DNA of 64,000 nucleotides from Streptomyces sp. NBC_00353 (GCF_036108815.1 NZ_CP107985.1:7809501-7873500), one strand, 5' to 3'; positions 15,572 to 25,126 are shown, counted from the stretch's first letter. The notes: generated by a model from the sequence alone, not told the origin. Numbers and translations are program-made.

Positions 15572-15957
15572 CGGGGGCGTTGCGCTTCCCCTGCCCGTCC
15601 CTTCCCTGAACCGGGACTCCGCCCCTGACCCCGGTGTCCTCAGGCGCCGGACGGGCTGGATTCCTCGAGGCCGGCCCGGACCCCGCTCCTCGAGTCGAGC
15701 GCCGGAGGCTGGACGGCCGGACCGGCTGGAATCGGCGGTCGGGCCGGGACGGCCACATCGAGCCCGTCCGGTGATCCAGGACATCTTTTTCGGCCCGCCC
15801 GGCGTCCGAGGACGTCTTTCAGGAGGCCCGGGGCCGTGCCCCGGCTGGGGAAGGGGCGGGGCGGGGAGCGAACACCCGGCACGCGCAAGACCGCCTCTCC
15901 GGCCAGGATCCCGTATCCGGTTCGTATCCGGAAGCAACGTCCGGTTACGCTCATGGC
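15572..15957. repeat. intergenic region with degenerate Streptomyces GCCGGACGGGCTG repeats
   Basis: No gene is seen. Two direct, imperfect copies of a CCTCRRGCGCCGGACGGGCTGGA-like unit occur at 15638-15660 and 15688-15713, and an inverted partial copy (CGAGCCCGTCCGGTGATCCAGG) at about 15759-15780. Such repeats are common between Streptomyces genes, in my experience. The 3' end of the region (GGTTACGCT just before the ATG) probably holds the mshC promoter. Confidence 0.55.
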
Positions 15958-17187
15958 ATGCATGCCTGGCCCGCTTCTGAGGTCCCCGCCCTGCCTGGCA
16001 AGGGCCGCGACCTTCGGATCCACGACACCGCGACCGGCGGACGGATCACTCTTGACCCCGGTCCCGTCGCCCGCATCTACGTCTGCGGCATCACGCCGTA
16101 CGACGCGACCCACATGGGTCATGCGGCGACCTACAACGCGTTCGACCTCGTTCAGCGCGTGTGGCTCGACACCAAGCGGCAGGTTCACTATGTCCAGAAT
16201 GTGACCGACGTGGACGATCCGCTGCTGGAGCGGGCCGTGCGCGACGGTCAGGACTGGACCGAGCTCGCAGAACGCGAGACGGCCCTCTTCCGCGAGGACA
16301 TGACCGCCCTGCGGATGCTTCCGCCGGAGCACTACATCGGCGCGGTGGAGGCGATACCCGGCATCGTCCCGCTCGTCGAACGCCTCCGGGACGCCGGCGC
16401 CGCCTACGAGCTCGACGGCGATGTGTACTTCTCCGTCGAGGCCGACCCGCACTTCGGCGAGGTGTCCAACCTGGACGCCGAGGCGATGCGGCTGCTCTCC
16501 GCGGAGCGCGGTGGCGACCCGGAGCGCCCGGGCAAGAAGAACCCGCTCGACCCGATGCTGTGGATGGCCGCCCGCGAGGGCGAGCCGAGCTGGGACGGGG
16601 CCTCGCTCGGCCCGGGCCGGCCCGGCTGGCACATCGAGTGCGTGGCCATCGCCCTGGACCACCTCGGCATGGGCTTCGACGTCCAGGGAGGCGGGTCCGA
16701 CCTCGCTTTCCCGCACCACGAGATGGGCGCCTCGCACGCCCAGGTGCTGACCGGCGAGCACCCGTTCGCAAAGGCGTACGTGCACGCCGGGATGGTGGCC
16801 CTGGACGGCGAGAAGATGTCGAAGTCCCGGGGCAACCTGGTCTTCGTATCGGCGCTGCGCCGGGACGGTGTGGACCCGGCCGCGATCCGGCTGGCCCTCC
16901 TCTCGCACCACTACCGGTCGGACTGGGAGTGGACCGATCAGGTGCTCGCCGACGCCGTCGAGCGGCTCGGACGGTGGCGTTCCGCCGTCTCCCGGCCCGA
17001 TGGGCTGTCCGCCGACGTCCTGGTCGAGGAGGTCCGTGAGGCCCTCGCCGACGACCTGGACGCCCCGGCCGCCCTGGCCGCCGTGGACCGCTGGGCCGAG
17101 CGCCAGATCGCCGAGGGCGGTACGGACGAGGGCGCACCCGGTCTTGTGTCGCGCACCGTCGACGCGCTGCTGGGTGTCGCGCTCTAG
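15958..17187 (+). CDS. mshC: L-cysteine:1D-myo-inositol 2-amino-2-deoxy-alpha-D-glucopyranoside ligase (mycothiol ligase)
   Basis: A 409-residue paralogue of cysteinyl-tRNA synthetase that ligates cysteine to GlcN-Ins with ATP in mycothiol synthesis. Seen: zinc ligand C43 in YVCGITPYD, a HIGH-type motif THMGH at 51-55, the GWHIECVAIA zinc/cysteine segment, FPHHEMGASHAQ, and KMSKS at 286-290. The protein is shorter than CysS and lacks its C-terminal anticodon-binding domain, which marks MshC. The start ATG lies just behind GGTTACGCT, suggesting a short or absent leader. The three genes upstream (phosphatase, DUF3090, SCO1664) form a conserved neighbourhood. Confidence 0.95.
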   Translation: MHAWPASEVPALPGKGRDLRIHDTATGGRITLDPGPVARIYVCGITPYDATHMGHAATYNAFDLVQRVWLDTKRQVHYVQNVTDVDDPLLERAVRDGQDWTELAERETALFREDMTALRMLPPEHYIGAVEAIPGIVPLVERLRDAGAAYELDGDVYFSVEADPHFGEVSNLDAEAMRLLSAERGGDPERPGKKNPLDPMLWMAAREGEPSWDGASLGPGRPGWHIECVAIALDHLGMGFDVQGGGSDLAFPHHEMGASHAQVLTGEHPFAKAYVHAGMVALDGEKMSKSRGNLVFVSALRRDGVDPAAIRLALLSHHYRSDWEWTDQVLADAVERLGRWRSAVSRPDGLSADVLVEEVREALADDLDAPAALAAVDRWAERQIAEGGTDEGAPGLVSRTVDALLGVAL

Positions 17188-17221
17188 ACCGCTGTAACAA
17201 CTCGTCTGTTTCCGTCCGGTG

Positions 17222-17258
17222 ACCGGCCTTGGACTTCTCCACGAAGTTCGGGGCCGGT
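17222..17258 (+). terminator. terminator after mshC
   Basis: A 16-bp stem with several G-U pairs (17222-17237 with 17243-17258), five-base loop, followed by TCTGTTTTG, 35 bases after the mshC stop. Confidence 0.75.
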
Positions 17259-17306
17259 TCTGTTTTGTCCATGGTCAAATGCTCGCGGCTGCGCTAAAAG
17301 CGCTCT

Positions 17307-20300
17307 ATGCAATCATCAACGCGCATCAGAGTGGCGGCAGTTGCAGCTCTGCTGGGACTGGTCGCCGTCTTCGCGGGACCTGGCAGCGCACAGGCCGAGT
17401 CGGCCGAGCCCGACGCCACGACGGTCGGTGATCTCACCGGCTTCCTTGCCGACGGGCCCGTCTACCACCTCGAAGCCGGTGCCGCCGAGGCCCGCGTCAG
17501 CTTCGTCTCCGCCGAGACCTTCCGCATCGAACTGGCTCCGGACGGTACGTTCGCCGACCCGACCGGCGACGACATAGTCCTGCCGCAGGGCGCCCCGCCG
17601 CACACCCGGTGGAAGGAGAGGAGCGACCGCTACGAACTCTCCACCGGCAGCATCACCCTGCGCGCCTACAAGTCGCCGCTGCGCTTCGAACTCCGGCGGG
17701 CCGACGGCAGCCTCGTCTGGTCCGAGGCCAAGGGGCTGAGCTGGGACGGGAAGCGGACCACCCAGACCCTGGCCCGCGGCGCCGACGAGCAGTTCTACGG
17801 CGCCGGGATGCAGAACGGCCGCGGCAACACCTCGCACCGGGGCCAGACCGTCGAGGTCGGCGTCGACTACAACTGGGACGACGGGGGCCACCCCAACTCA
17901 GTGCCGTTCTACCTCTCCTCGGCCGGATACGGCGTCTTCCGCAACACCTACGCACCCAACACCTACGCGTTCACCGACCCGGTGACCACCAGCGCACAGG
18001 AACAGCGCTTCGACGCCTACTACTTCGCCGGCGACGACGCCAAGGACGTCATCGGCCAGTACACGAAGCTCACCGGCAAGCCCTTCCTGCCGCCCGTGTA
18101 CGGAATGGAGATCGGCGACGCCGACTGCTATCTGCACAACGCCAACCGTGGCGAGCGCCGCACCCTGGACGCCCTGAAGGTCGCCGACGGTTACGTCGAG
18201 CACGACATGCCGAACGGCTGGATGCTCGTCAACGACGGCTACGGCTGCGGCTACGAGGACCTCGCCGAGACCTCCAAGGGCCTCCAGGACCGCGGCATGC
18301 AGCTCGGGCTGTGGACCGAGGACGGCATCGACAAGATCGCCGACCAGGTCAAGGCCGGTCAGCGGGTGGCCAAGCTCGACGTCGCGTGGGTCGGCTCGGG
18401 CTACAAGTTCGCTCTCGACGGCTGCAAGGACGCGTACAAGGGCATCGAGGACAACAGCGACGCCCGCGGCTTCACATACGCCCCCGAGAGCTGGTCGGGG
18501 GCGCAGCGCTGCGGCGTCCAGTGGTCCGGTGACCAGTACGGCACCTGGGACTACATCCGCTGGCAGATCCCGACCTATGCGGGCGCCACGATGTCCGGCC
18601 TCGCCTACACCACCGGCGACGTGGACGGCATCTTCGGCGGCAGCGCCAAGACGTACACCCGTGACCTGCAGTGGAAGATGTTCCTCGGCACCACGATGAC
18701 CATGGACGGCTGGGCGGCCAGCGACAAGCAGCCCTACCGGTACGGCGAGCCGTACACCACCATCAACCGCGACTACCTCAAGCTCAAGGAGTCGCTGCTG
18801 CCGTACCAGTACTCGTACGCACACGAGGCGACCAAGACCGGCGTCGGCATGGTGCGCCCGCTCGTCCTCGAGTACCCGGACGACCCCAAGGCGGCGACGG
18901 ACGCGGCGAAGTACGAGTTCATGTCCGGCGAGGACTTCCTCGTCGCACCCGTCTACCAGGACAGCACCCGCCGCGACGGGATCTATCTGCCGAAGGGCAC
19001 CTGGATCGACCACTGGAGCGGCCGGACGTACGAGGGGCCGACCACCGTCGACCACTACAGCGCCCCGCTCGACACCCTCCCGCTCTTCGTGAAGGCCGGT
19101 GCCGCCGTGCCGATGTGGCCGGGCATCCGCTCGTACCAGGACCGCACGAGCGACTCCTCGCTGGCCTGGGACATCTACCCGCAGGGCAGGTCCTCCTTCA
19201 CGCTGTACGAGGACGACGGCGTCACCCGCCAACACCGCGACGGCAAGTACGCCACCCAGCGGGCCGACGTCGACGCACCCGTCCGGGGCGCGGGCGACAT
19301 CACCGTGAACATCGGTGAGAGCAAGGGGGACTTCACCGGCAAGCAGAGCAGGCGACCGTACGAGTTCAGCGTGCACACCGGGTCGGCACCGAGGACCGTC
19401 GAGCTGAACGGCACACTGCCCCGGCTGGGCTCCGCGGCCGCGTACCGGACCGCGAAGCAGGGCTGGTGGTACGACCAGGACGACCGCGGTGGTGTGGTGA
19501 AGATCAAGACCGCGCCGCTGAGCACAGAACGGAAGTTCAGCCTGAAGCTGGAGGGCACCAGCGCCGTCGGTGGCAGGAAGGCGTCCGCCACGGCCGTCGT
19601 CTCCGCGCCGGACGCGCAGGAGGTCGGAGCGGGAGTCGAGGGCACCGTGGCCGTCGATGTCACCGCGGGCAGCGCCGATGTGACGGACGCCGCGGTCACC
19701 CTGGACGTCCCCGAGGGCTGGCAGGTCACCCCGGCGAAGACCGGGGACCGGATCCCGGCGGGCACCACCCGACGGGTCGAGCTGGCAGTCACTCCGGCGA
19801 AGGACGCCGTGGCCGGGGAGGCCCGGATCAGCGCGGTCGCCCGCTACCGGGCGGCGGGTGAAGCCCGTACCACCGTCCAGCGGTTCGCGGCCGCGGTGAT
19901 GCCCCAGCCCCCGACCGCCGACACCTGGGCGAGCGATCTGGTCTGGCTGAAGTCGACCAACGGCTACGGGCCGGCCGAGCGCGACCGCAGCAACGGTGAG
20001 TCGGGTGCGACCGACGGGCACACCCTCACCCTCGCCGGGAAGACGTACGAGAAGGGGATCGGTTCTCACGCCGACTCCGACATCGAGGTCTATCTCGGCG
20101 GGCGCTGCACCACGTTCACCGCCGACGCGGGGATCGACGACGAGATCAACGGTTACGGCGAAGTGGCCTTCTCCGTCGAGGCGGACGGCAAGGTGCTGTG
20201 GACGTCGCCGAAGGTGACCGGGGCGTCGGCGACCGTGCCGGTCGAGGTGGACGTTGCCGGTGCGCGCCATGTGCACCTGAAGGTCACCGACACCAACGGT

Positions 20301-20354
20301 TCCAAGACCGGTGACCACGGGGACTGGGCCGCGGCGCGGTTCAGCTGTTCCTGA
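17307..20354 (+). CDS. secreted glycoside hydrolase family 31 enzyme with NPCBM C-terminal domain
   Basis: A 1015-residue secreted glycosidase. Residues 1-31 are a signal peptide ending AQA. An N-terminal beta domain precedes a GH31 TIM barrel, with the predicted nucleophile D358 in KLDVAW and acid/base D409 in WSGDQYG; MTMDGWA is also barrel-conserved. A beta domain follows, then a NEW3-like domain (around 760-860), and an NPCBM domain at about 870-1015 (GIGSHADSDIEVYLGG ... ARFSC). GH31 members cleave alpha-glucosides, alpha-xylosides or alpha-galactosides; the KxDVAW variant does not decide between them. The gene is single and has a strong downstream hairpin. Confidence 0.9.
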   Translation: MQSSTRIRVAAVAALLGLVAVFAGPGSAQAESAEPDATTVGDLTGFLADGPVYHLEAGAAEARVSFVSAETFRIELAPDGTFADPTGDDIVLPQGAPPHTRWKERSDRYELSTGSITLRAYKSPLRFELRRADGSLVWSEAKGLSWDGKRTTQTLARGADEQFYGAGMQNGRGNTSHRGQTVEVGVDYNWDDGGHPNSVPFYLSSAGYGVFRNTYAPNTYAFTDPVTTSAQEQRFDAYYFAGDDAKDVIGQYTKLTGKPFLPPVYGMEIGDADCYLHNANRGERRTLDALKVADGYVEHDMPNGWMLVNDGYGCGYEDLAETSKGLQDRGMQLGLWTEDGIDKIADQVKAGQRVAKLDVAWVGSGYKFALDGCKDAYKGIEDNSDARGFTYAPESWSGAQRCGVQWSGDQYGTWDYIRWQIPTYAGATMSGLAYTTGDVDGIFGGSAKTYTRDLQWKMFLGTTMTMDGWAASDKQPYRYGEPYTTINRDYLKLKESLLPYQYSYAHEATKTGVGMVRPLVLEYPDDPKAATDAAKYEFMSGEDFLVAPVYQDSTRRDGIYLPKGTWIDHWSGRTYEGPTTVDHYSAPLDTLPLFVKAGAAVPMWPGIRSYQDRTSDSSLAWDIYPQGRSSFTLYEDDGVTRQHRDGKYATQRADVDAPVRGAGDITVNIGESKGDFTGKQSRRPYEFSVHTGSAPRTVELNGTLPRLGSAAAYRTAKQGWWYDQDDRGGVVKIKTAPLSTERKFSLKLEGTSAVGGRKASATAVVSAPDAQEVGAGVEGTVAVDVTAGSADVTDAAVTLDVPEGWQVTPAKTGDRIPAGTTRRVELAVTPAKDAVAGEARISAVARYRAAGEARTTVQRFAAAVMPQPPTADTWASDLVWLKSTNGYGPAERDRSNGESGATDGHTLTLAGKTYEKGIGSHADSDIEVYLGGRCTTFTADAGIDDEINGYGEVAFSVEADGKVLWTSPKVTGASATVPVEVDVAGARHVHLKVTDTNGSKTGDHGDWAAARFSCS

Positions 20355-20361
20355 CAGCGCG

Positions 20362-20390
20362 GCGCCGGGCGGGTCCCACCCGCCCGGCGC
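20362..20390. terminator. terminator between GH31 gene and PAC2 gene
   Basis: Perfect 13-bp GC-rich stem (20362-20374 with 20378-20390), three-base loop CCC, placed between two convergent stops. Works in either direction. Confidence 0.75.
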
Positions 20391-20423
20391 TCGACCGGTC
20401 GCGACGGACTGCCGTGCCGTTCC

Positions 20424-21485
20424 TCAGTCCTCCGATGAATCCGGCGTATCCGATGAATCTCCGGGACCGGGACCGGTGTCGTCGTCGGAGGGCCTGTCCG
20501 GAGCGGACTCGCCCGTGGCTCCCTGCGGCGGTCCCGGCTCCGGCTTCGGCGGCTTCGGCGGCCTGGTCCGGCCGCTCGAAGTGTCACGCAGATACGAGGC
20601 GTCGCCGCTCTCGGTGGCATGCCCGCCGGGCGCCTGGCCGGGCGCGACGTCCCGGCGCCGCAGATACCGCTCGAATTCCCGAGCGATGGCCTCGCCGGAC
20701 GCCTCGGGAAGCTCCGCGGTGTCCCTGGCCTCCTCCAGCGTCTGCACATACTCGGCCACTTCGCTGTCCTCAGCGGCCAGTTGGTCGACCCCGAGCTGCC
20801 AGGCCCGTGCGTCCTCGGGCAGTTCGCCCAGGGGGATGCGCAGCCCGATCAGGTCCTCCAGGCGGTTCAGCAGCGCCATGGTCGCCTTCGGGTTCGGCGG
20901 TTGCGACACATAGTGCGGCACCGCCGCCCACAGGCTCACCGCGGGCACACCGGCATGCGTGCAGGCCTCCTGGAGGATGCCGACGATGCCCGTCGGGCCC
21001 TCGTACCGGGTCTCCTCCAGGTCCATGGTCCGCGCCAGATCCGGGTCGGAGGTGACTCCGCTGACCGGTACGGGGCGAGTGTGCGGGGTGTCGCCGAGCA
21101 GTGCGCCCAGGACCACCACCATCTCCACGCCCAGCTCATGGGCGAAGCCCAGGAGCTCGTTGCAGAACGAGCGCCAGCGCATCGACGGCTCGATACCGCG
21201 GACCAGGACGAGATCGCGGGGTTTGTCCCCGCCGACGCGGACCACGGAGAGCCGGGTGGTGGGCCAGGTGATCTTTCGCACCCCGCCGTCCAGCCACACC
21301 GTCGGCCGGTTGACCTGGAAGTCGTAGTAGTCCTCGGCGTCGAGCGCCGCGAACACCTCGCCCTTCCACTCCCGGTCCAGGTGCGCGACCGCTGTGGAAG
21401 CGGCGTCACCTGCGTCGTTCCATCCCTCGAACGCGGCCACCATGACCGGGTCGATCAGCTCGGGAACCCCCTCGAGCTCGATCAC
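20424..21485 (-). CDS. PAC2 family protein
   Basis: A 353-residue cytoplasmic protein of the PAC2 (proteasome assembly chaperone 2-like) family. Family features seen are AAFEGWNDAGDAASTAVAHL at residues ~18-37, YDFQVNRPTVWLDGG, LVRGIEPSMRW, VVVLGALLGDTPHTRPVPV and SLWAAVPHYVSQPPNPKA. The C-terminal 100 residues are disordered, acidic and proline-rich. A proteasome-assembly role is not proven in bacteria. The mycobacterial homologue also sits near mshC/metH, from memory. ATG preceded by AAGGAGG. It is divergent from the sugar-acid operon. Confidence 0.9.
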   Translation of the reverse strand: MIELEGVPELIDPVMVAAFEGWNDAGDAASTAVAHLDREWKGEVFAALDAEDYYDFQVNRPTVWLDGGVRKITWPTTRLSVVRVGGDKPRDLVLVRGIEPSMRWRSFCNELLGFAHELGVEMVVVLGALLGDTPHTRPVPVSGVTSDPDLARTMDLEETRYEGPTGIVGILQEACTHAGVPAVSLWAAVPHYVSQPPNPKATMALLNRLEDLIGLRIPLGELPEDARAWQLGVDQLAAEDSEVAEYVQTLEEARDTAELPEASGEAIAREFERYLRRRDVAPGQAPGGHATESGDASYLRDTSSGRTRPPKPPKPEPGPPQGATGESAPDRPSDDDTGPGPGDSSDTPDSSED

Positions 21486-21688
21486 CCAGGCCTCCTTCCG
21501 AAGTTCCCTTGCGTACGCACCAACCTTACGGCTTCCGGCCTCTCCCGCCGCAGCCCCTGTGCACGGCCGGGTGAACCCGGCCCCGCGGGGTGCATCACCG
21601 GTCCAACCAGGGCGTCAGTCTCCGAATTCATCCGAGCTGTGTCCCGGGGATTTCGTCTCAACTCTGGACGTTGGGGCTGTCGCACCGC

Positions 21689-21722
21689 TATACATCGGAT
21701 GACCAGAACAGAGGTCCGATGT
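21689..21722 (+). promoter_or_regulatory. candidate operator/promoter of the sugar-acid operon
   Basis: A -10-like TATACA (21689-21694) overlaps ACATCGGATGA (21692-21702), which has the palindromic core CATCGGATG. A half-site CCGATGT follows at 21716-21722. The same core occurs as a perfect palindrome in front of the GntR gene (28534-28548), which suggests that regulator binds here. Confidence 0.5.
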
Positions 21723-21741
21723 TATTCCCCTGGGGGCGCAC

Positions 21742-23088
21742 ATGAGTCAGACCGTCACGGACTTCGAGGTCCACGACATCCGCTTTCCGACCTCGGAGCA
21801 ACTGGACGGCTCGGACGCCATGAACCCCGATCCCGACTACTCCGCCGCCTATGTCGTCCTGCGTACCGATACCCCGCTCGGCTCGGAAGCAGACGGGACC
21901 GTCATCGAGGGCCATGGCTTCTGCTTCACCATCGGACGCGGCAACGAGGTCATGGCAGCCGCCATCGAAGCGTTGCGACCGTACGTGATCGGGCGCCCGG
22001 CTCCCCGTACCGCGGCCGATCTCGGCGCGCTGTACCGCGAGCTCACCCATGACTCGCAACTGCGCTGGCTCGGCCCCGAGAAGGGCGTGATGCACATGGC
22101 GGCCGGCGCGGTCATCAACGCCGCCTGGGACCTGGCCGCCAAGCAGGCGGGCCGACCCGTCTGGCAGTTCCTCTCCGAAATGACGCCGCAGGAGCTCGTC
22201 TCCCTCGTCGACTTCCGTTACCTCACCGACGTCCTCACCCCCGGCGAGGCACTCGAAATCCTGCAAGCCGCCGAACCGGGCCGCACCGAGCGCGCCGAAC
22301 GGCTGCGCGCCGAGGGCTACCCCGCGTACACCACCTCGCCCGGCTGGCTCGGCTACTCCGACGACAAACTGGTCCGGCTTGCGAAGGAGGCCGTCGCCGA
22401 CGGCTTCACCCAGATCAAGCTGAAGGTCGGCGGAGACCTCGGCGACGACATCCGCAGACTCGCCCTGGCCCGGGAGGCCGTCGGACCGGACATCAGGATC
22501 GCCGTCGACGCCAACCAGCGGTGGGACGTCGCCGACGCGGTGGAGTGGATGACCGCGCTCGCGCCGTACGACCCGCACTGGATCGAGGAACCGACCAGCC
22601 CCGACGACATACTCGGCCACGCCGCCGTACGGGCCGGCCAGCCGGTCAAGGTCGCCACCGGTGAACACGTCGCCAACCGCGTCGTGTTCAAGCAGCTGCT
22701 CCAGGCCGGCGCGGTCGACTTCGTCCAGATCGACGCCGCGCGCGTGGCGGGCGTCAACGAGAACCTGGCGATCCTGCTGCTCGCCGCCAAGTTCGGCGTG
22801 CCGGTCTGCCCGCACGCGGGCGGCGTCGGACTGTGCGAGCTGGTGCAGCACCTGTCGATGTTCGACTATGTGGCCGTCTCCGGCAGCTGGGAGAACCGCG
22901 TGATCGAGTACGTCGACCATCTCCACGAACACTTCGCCGACCCCACCGTGATCGAAGCGGGGCGCTACGTCGCCCCGCGCTCCCCGGGCTTCTCCGCCCG
23001 GATGCTCCCCGCCTCGATCACCGCACACCGCTACCCGGAGGGCCCCGTATGGCAGGCCCGCCGCACGCCTGAGGAGGCCGACCGATGA
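21742..23088 (+). CDS. enolase-superfamily sugar-acid dehydratase, L-fuconate dehydratase-like
   Basis: A 448-residue mandelate-racemase-group enolase. It matches L-fuconate dehydratase (L-fuconate to 2-keto-3-deoxy-L-fuconate) in overall pattern: ITDFEVHDIRFPTS, EGHGFCFTIGRGNE, catalytic lysine pair K226/K228 in IKLKVG, metal ligands D256 (VDANQRW), E282 (WIEEPTSP) and E308 (TGEHV), and H358 (CPHAGG). It acts in the cytoplasm with Mg2+. It is the first gene of an operon with a short-chain dehydrogenase (ATGA overlap) and a sugar ABC importer. Related acids such as D-arabinonate or galactonate cannot be excluded. Confidence 0.88.
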   Translation: MSQTVTDFEVHDIRFPTSEQLDGSDAMNPDPDYSAAYVVLRTDTPLGSEADGTVIEGHGFCFTIGRGNEVMAAAIEALRPYVIGRPAPRTAADLGALYRELTHDSQLRWLGPEKGVMHMAAGAVINAAWDLAAKQAGRPVWQFLSEMTPQELVSLVDFRYLTDVLTPGEALEILQAAEPGRTERAERLRAEGYPAYTTSPGWLGYSDDKLVRLAKEAVADGFTQIKLKVGGDLGDDIRRLALAREAVGPDIRIAVDANQRWDVADAVEWMTALAPYDPHWIEEPTSPDDILGHAAVRAGQPVKVATGEHVANRVVFKQLLQAGAVDFVQIDAARVAGVNENLAILLLAAKFGVPVCPHAGGVGLCELVQHLSMFDYVAVSGSWENRVIEYVDHLHEHFADPTVIEAGRYVAPRSPGFSARMLPASITAHRYPEGPVWQARRTPEEADR

Positions 23089-23864
23089 CCGGTACAAGGG
23101 ACTTCGACGGGATGTCCGCCCTGGTGACAGGCGGCGCCTCCGGTATCGGGGCCGCCGTCGCGACCCTGCTGCTGGAGCGCGGCGCGGACGTCGCCGTACT
23201 CGACCGGGAGACCGCAGGCGCCCCCACGGGCACGCTCGCCCTCAAGGCGGACGTCACCGACGACGACGCCGTACGCGACGCGGTCGGCCGGGCCGCCGCC
23301 GAACTGGGAGGTCTGCACACCCTGGTCTCCAACGCGGGCATCGGCTCCATCGGCACCGTCGAGGACAACGACGACGACGAGTGGACCCGCGTCCTCGACA
23401 TCAACGTCCTCGGCATGGTCCGCACCGCCCGGCACGCCCTGCCCCATCTGCGCCGCGCGGCCGCCGACCGTCCCGGTGCCGTCTCCATCACCCAGACCTG
23501 CTCCATCGCGGCGACCGCCGGGCTGCCGCAACGCGCCCTGTACAGCGCCAGCAAGGGTGCGGTCCTGTCACTGACCCTCGCCATGGCCGCCGACCACGTC
23601 CGCGAAGGAGTACGTGTCAACTGTGTCAACCCCGGTACCGCGGACACCCCGTGGATCGGCCGGCTCCTGGGTCAGGCCGACGACCCGGCAGCCGAGCGCG
23701 CCGCCCTCAACGCCCGCCAGCCGCTGGGACGGCTGGTCTCGGCCGACGAGGTGGCCGCCGCGATCGTCTACCTGGCGAGCCCCGCCGCCGCATCGATCAC
23801 CGGGACGGCACTCGCCGTCGACGGCGGCATGCAGGGCCTGCGGCTTCGGCCCGCCGCCGACTGA
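23085..23864 (+). CDS. short-chain dehydrogenase/reductase, probable 2-keto-3-deoxy-fuconate dehydrogenase
   Basis: A 259-residue classical SDR with Rossmann glycine motif TGGASGIG (residues ~15-22), NAGIGSIG, and catalytic Y153 and K157 in YSASKG. An acidic residue after strand 2 (VLDRE) suggests NAD+ preference. Its ATG overlaps the dehydratase stop by 4 bases, so the product probably oxidises the keto-deoxy acid made by that enzyme; this is inferred from position. A C-terminal ITGTALAVDGGM is typical of the family. The gene is followed after 88 bases by the ABC importer genes. Confidence 0.88.
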   Translation: MTGTRDFDGMSALVTGGASGIGAAVATLLLERGADVAVLDRETAGAPTGTLALKADVTDDDAVRDAVGRAAAELGGLHTLVSNAGIGSIGTVEDNDDDEWTRVLDINVLGMVRTARHALPHLRRAAADRPGAVSITQTCSIAATAGLPQRALYSASKGAVLSLTLAMAADHVREGVRVNCVNPGTADTPWIGRLLGQADDPAAERAALNARQPLGRLVSADEVAAAIVYLASPAAASITGTALAVDGGMQGLRLRPAAD

Positions 23865-23952
23865 CCCCGCTCCACCAGCCCTTGAGCCGACCCATGCACC
23901 AGTCTTTGCCAATCCAGCACCGAGCCGGTACTCCACAAAGGACGGGACACCA

Positions 23953-24993
23953 ATGAGAGTGCGTACGACAAGTGCGGCAGCCTGCGCCGTACTGCTGGCC
24001 GTCACTGCCCTCGCGGGCTGCAACCGCGAGTCCACCGACGACGGCGCCGGTGCCGGGAAGGTCGGTATCGACCTGCCGCGCAGCGACAGCGACTTCTGGA
24101 ACTCGTACCAGAGCTACATCGAGAAGGGCGTGAAGGCCGGCGACGTCAAGGCACTGCCGCTGACCAACTCCCAGAACGACATCGGCAAGCTCGTCGCCAA
24201 CGTCCAGACCTTCACCGACCAGGGCGCCAAGGCCGTGGTGATGGCCCCGCAGGACACCGGCGCCATCGCCGAGTCGCTGAACACCCTGAACGACAAGAAG
24301 ATCCCGGTCGTCAGCGTCGACACCCGCCCCGACAAGGGCAACGTCTACATGGTGGTGCGCGCAGACAACAAGGCGTACGGCACCAACGCCTGCAAGTACC
24401 TCGGCGAGCAGCTGAAGGGCAAGGGCAAGGTCGTCGAGTTCCAGGGCGACCTGTCCTCGATCAACGGCCGTGACCGGTCCCAGGCGTTCAAGGCCTGCAT
24501 GGACAAGGACTACCCGGGCATCAAGGTCTTCGAGCTGGCCACCGACTGGAAGGGCGACGTGGCGTCCGCCAAACTCCAGTCGACGCTCGCCGCGCACCCC
24601 GACATCAACGGCATCTACATGCAGGCCGGCGGTGTCTTCCTGCAGCCCACGCTCGCGCTCCTGGAACAGAAGAAGCTGCTGAAGCCGGCCGGTACGGCGG
24701 GGCACATCACGATCATCTCGAACGACGGCATCCCGGAGGAGTTCGACGCCATCAGGGCGGGGAAGATCGACGCGACGATCTCCCAGCCCGCCGACCTGTA
24801 CGCGAAGTACGCCCTGTACTACGCCAAGGCGGCCCTGGACGGCAAGACCTTCAAGGAAGGCCCGACCGACCACGACTCGAACATCATCAAGATTCCCAAT
24901 GGTTTCGAGGACCAACTTCCCGCGCCCCTGGTGACCAAGGACAACGTGGACGACCCGAAACTGTGGGCCAACCAGCTGGAGAAGAAGAGCTAG
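23953..24993 (+). CDS. sugar ABC transporter substrate-binding lipoprotein
   Basis: A 346-residue periplasmic-binding-protein-like lipoprotein of the ribose/rhizopine (Peripla_BP_4) class. A lipobox VTALAGC gives lipidation at Cys, following a hydrophobic signal. The mature part shows GKVGIDLPRSDSDFWNSYQ and VVMAPQDTGAIAESL, ending with KLWANQLEKKS. It should capture the sugar or sugar acid outside the membrane and deliver it to the permease encoded two genes downstream. ATG at 23953 is chosen for the signal peptide that follows; the frame is open far upstream. Confidence 0.9.
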   Translation: MRVRTTSAAACAVLLAVTALAGCNRESTDDGAGAGKVGIDLPRSDSDFWNSYQSYIEKGVKAGDVKALPLTNSQNDIGKLVANVQTFTDQGAKAVVMAPQDTGAIAESLNTLNDKKIPVVSVDTRPDKGNVYMVVRADNKAYGTNACKYLGEQLKGKGKVVEFQGDLSSINGRDRSQAFKACMDKDYPGIKVFELATDWKGDVASAKLQSTLAAHPDINGIYMQAGGVFLQPTLALLEQKKLLKPAGTAGHITIISNDGIPEEFDAIRAGKIDATISQPADLYAKYALYYAKAALDGKTFKEGPTDHDSNIIKIPNGFEDQLPAPLVTKDNVDDPKLWANQLEKKS

Positions 24994-25126
24994 CCGTGAC
25001 TCCTCCCTCTCGTTGCCGAGAGGGCTTCCCTCCCGGCAACGAAGAGCCGGGACGCGGCCAAGCCCTGACCGCCGCCCGAAGGCAGGTCATCGACGTTACT
25101 ACAGCGCCTCGCTGAGAAGGGTTCTG

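Noticed and set aside
20362..20390. Transposon-like inverted repeats
   Set aside because: The repeats here and at similar sites are close-spaced hairpins after stop codons, with no transposase, direct repeats or target duplication; they are terminators.
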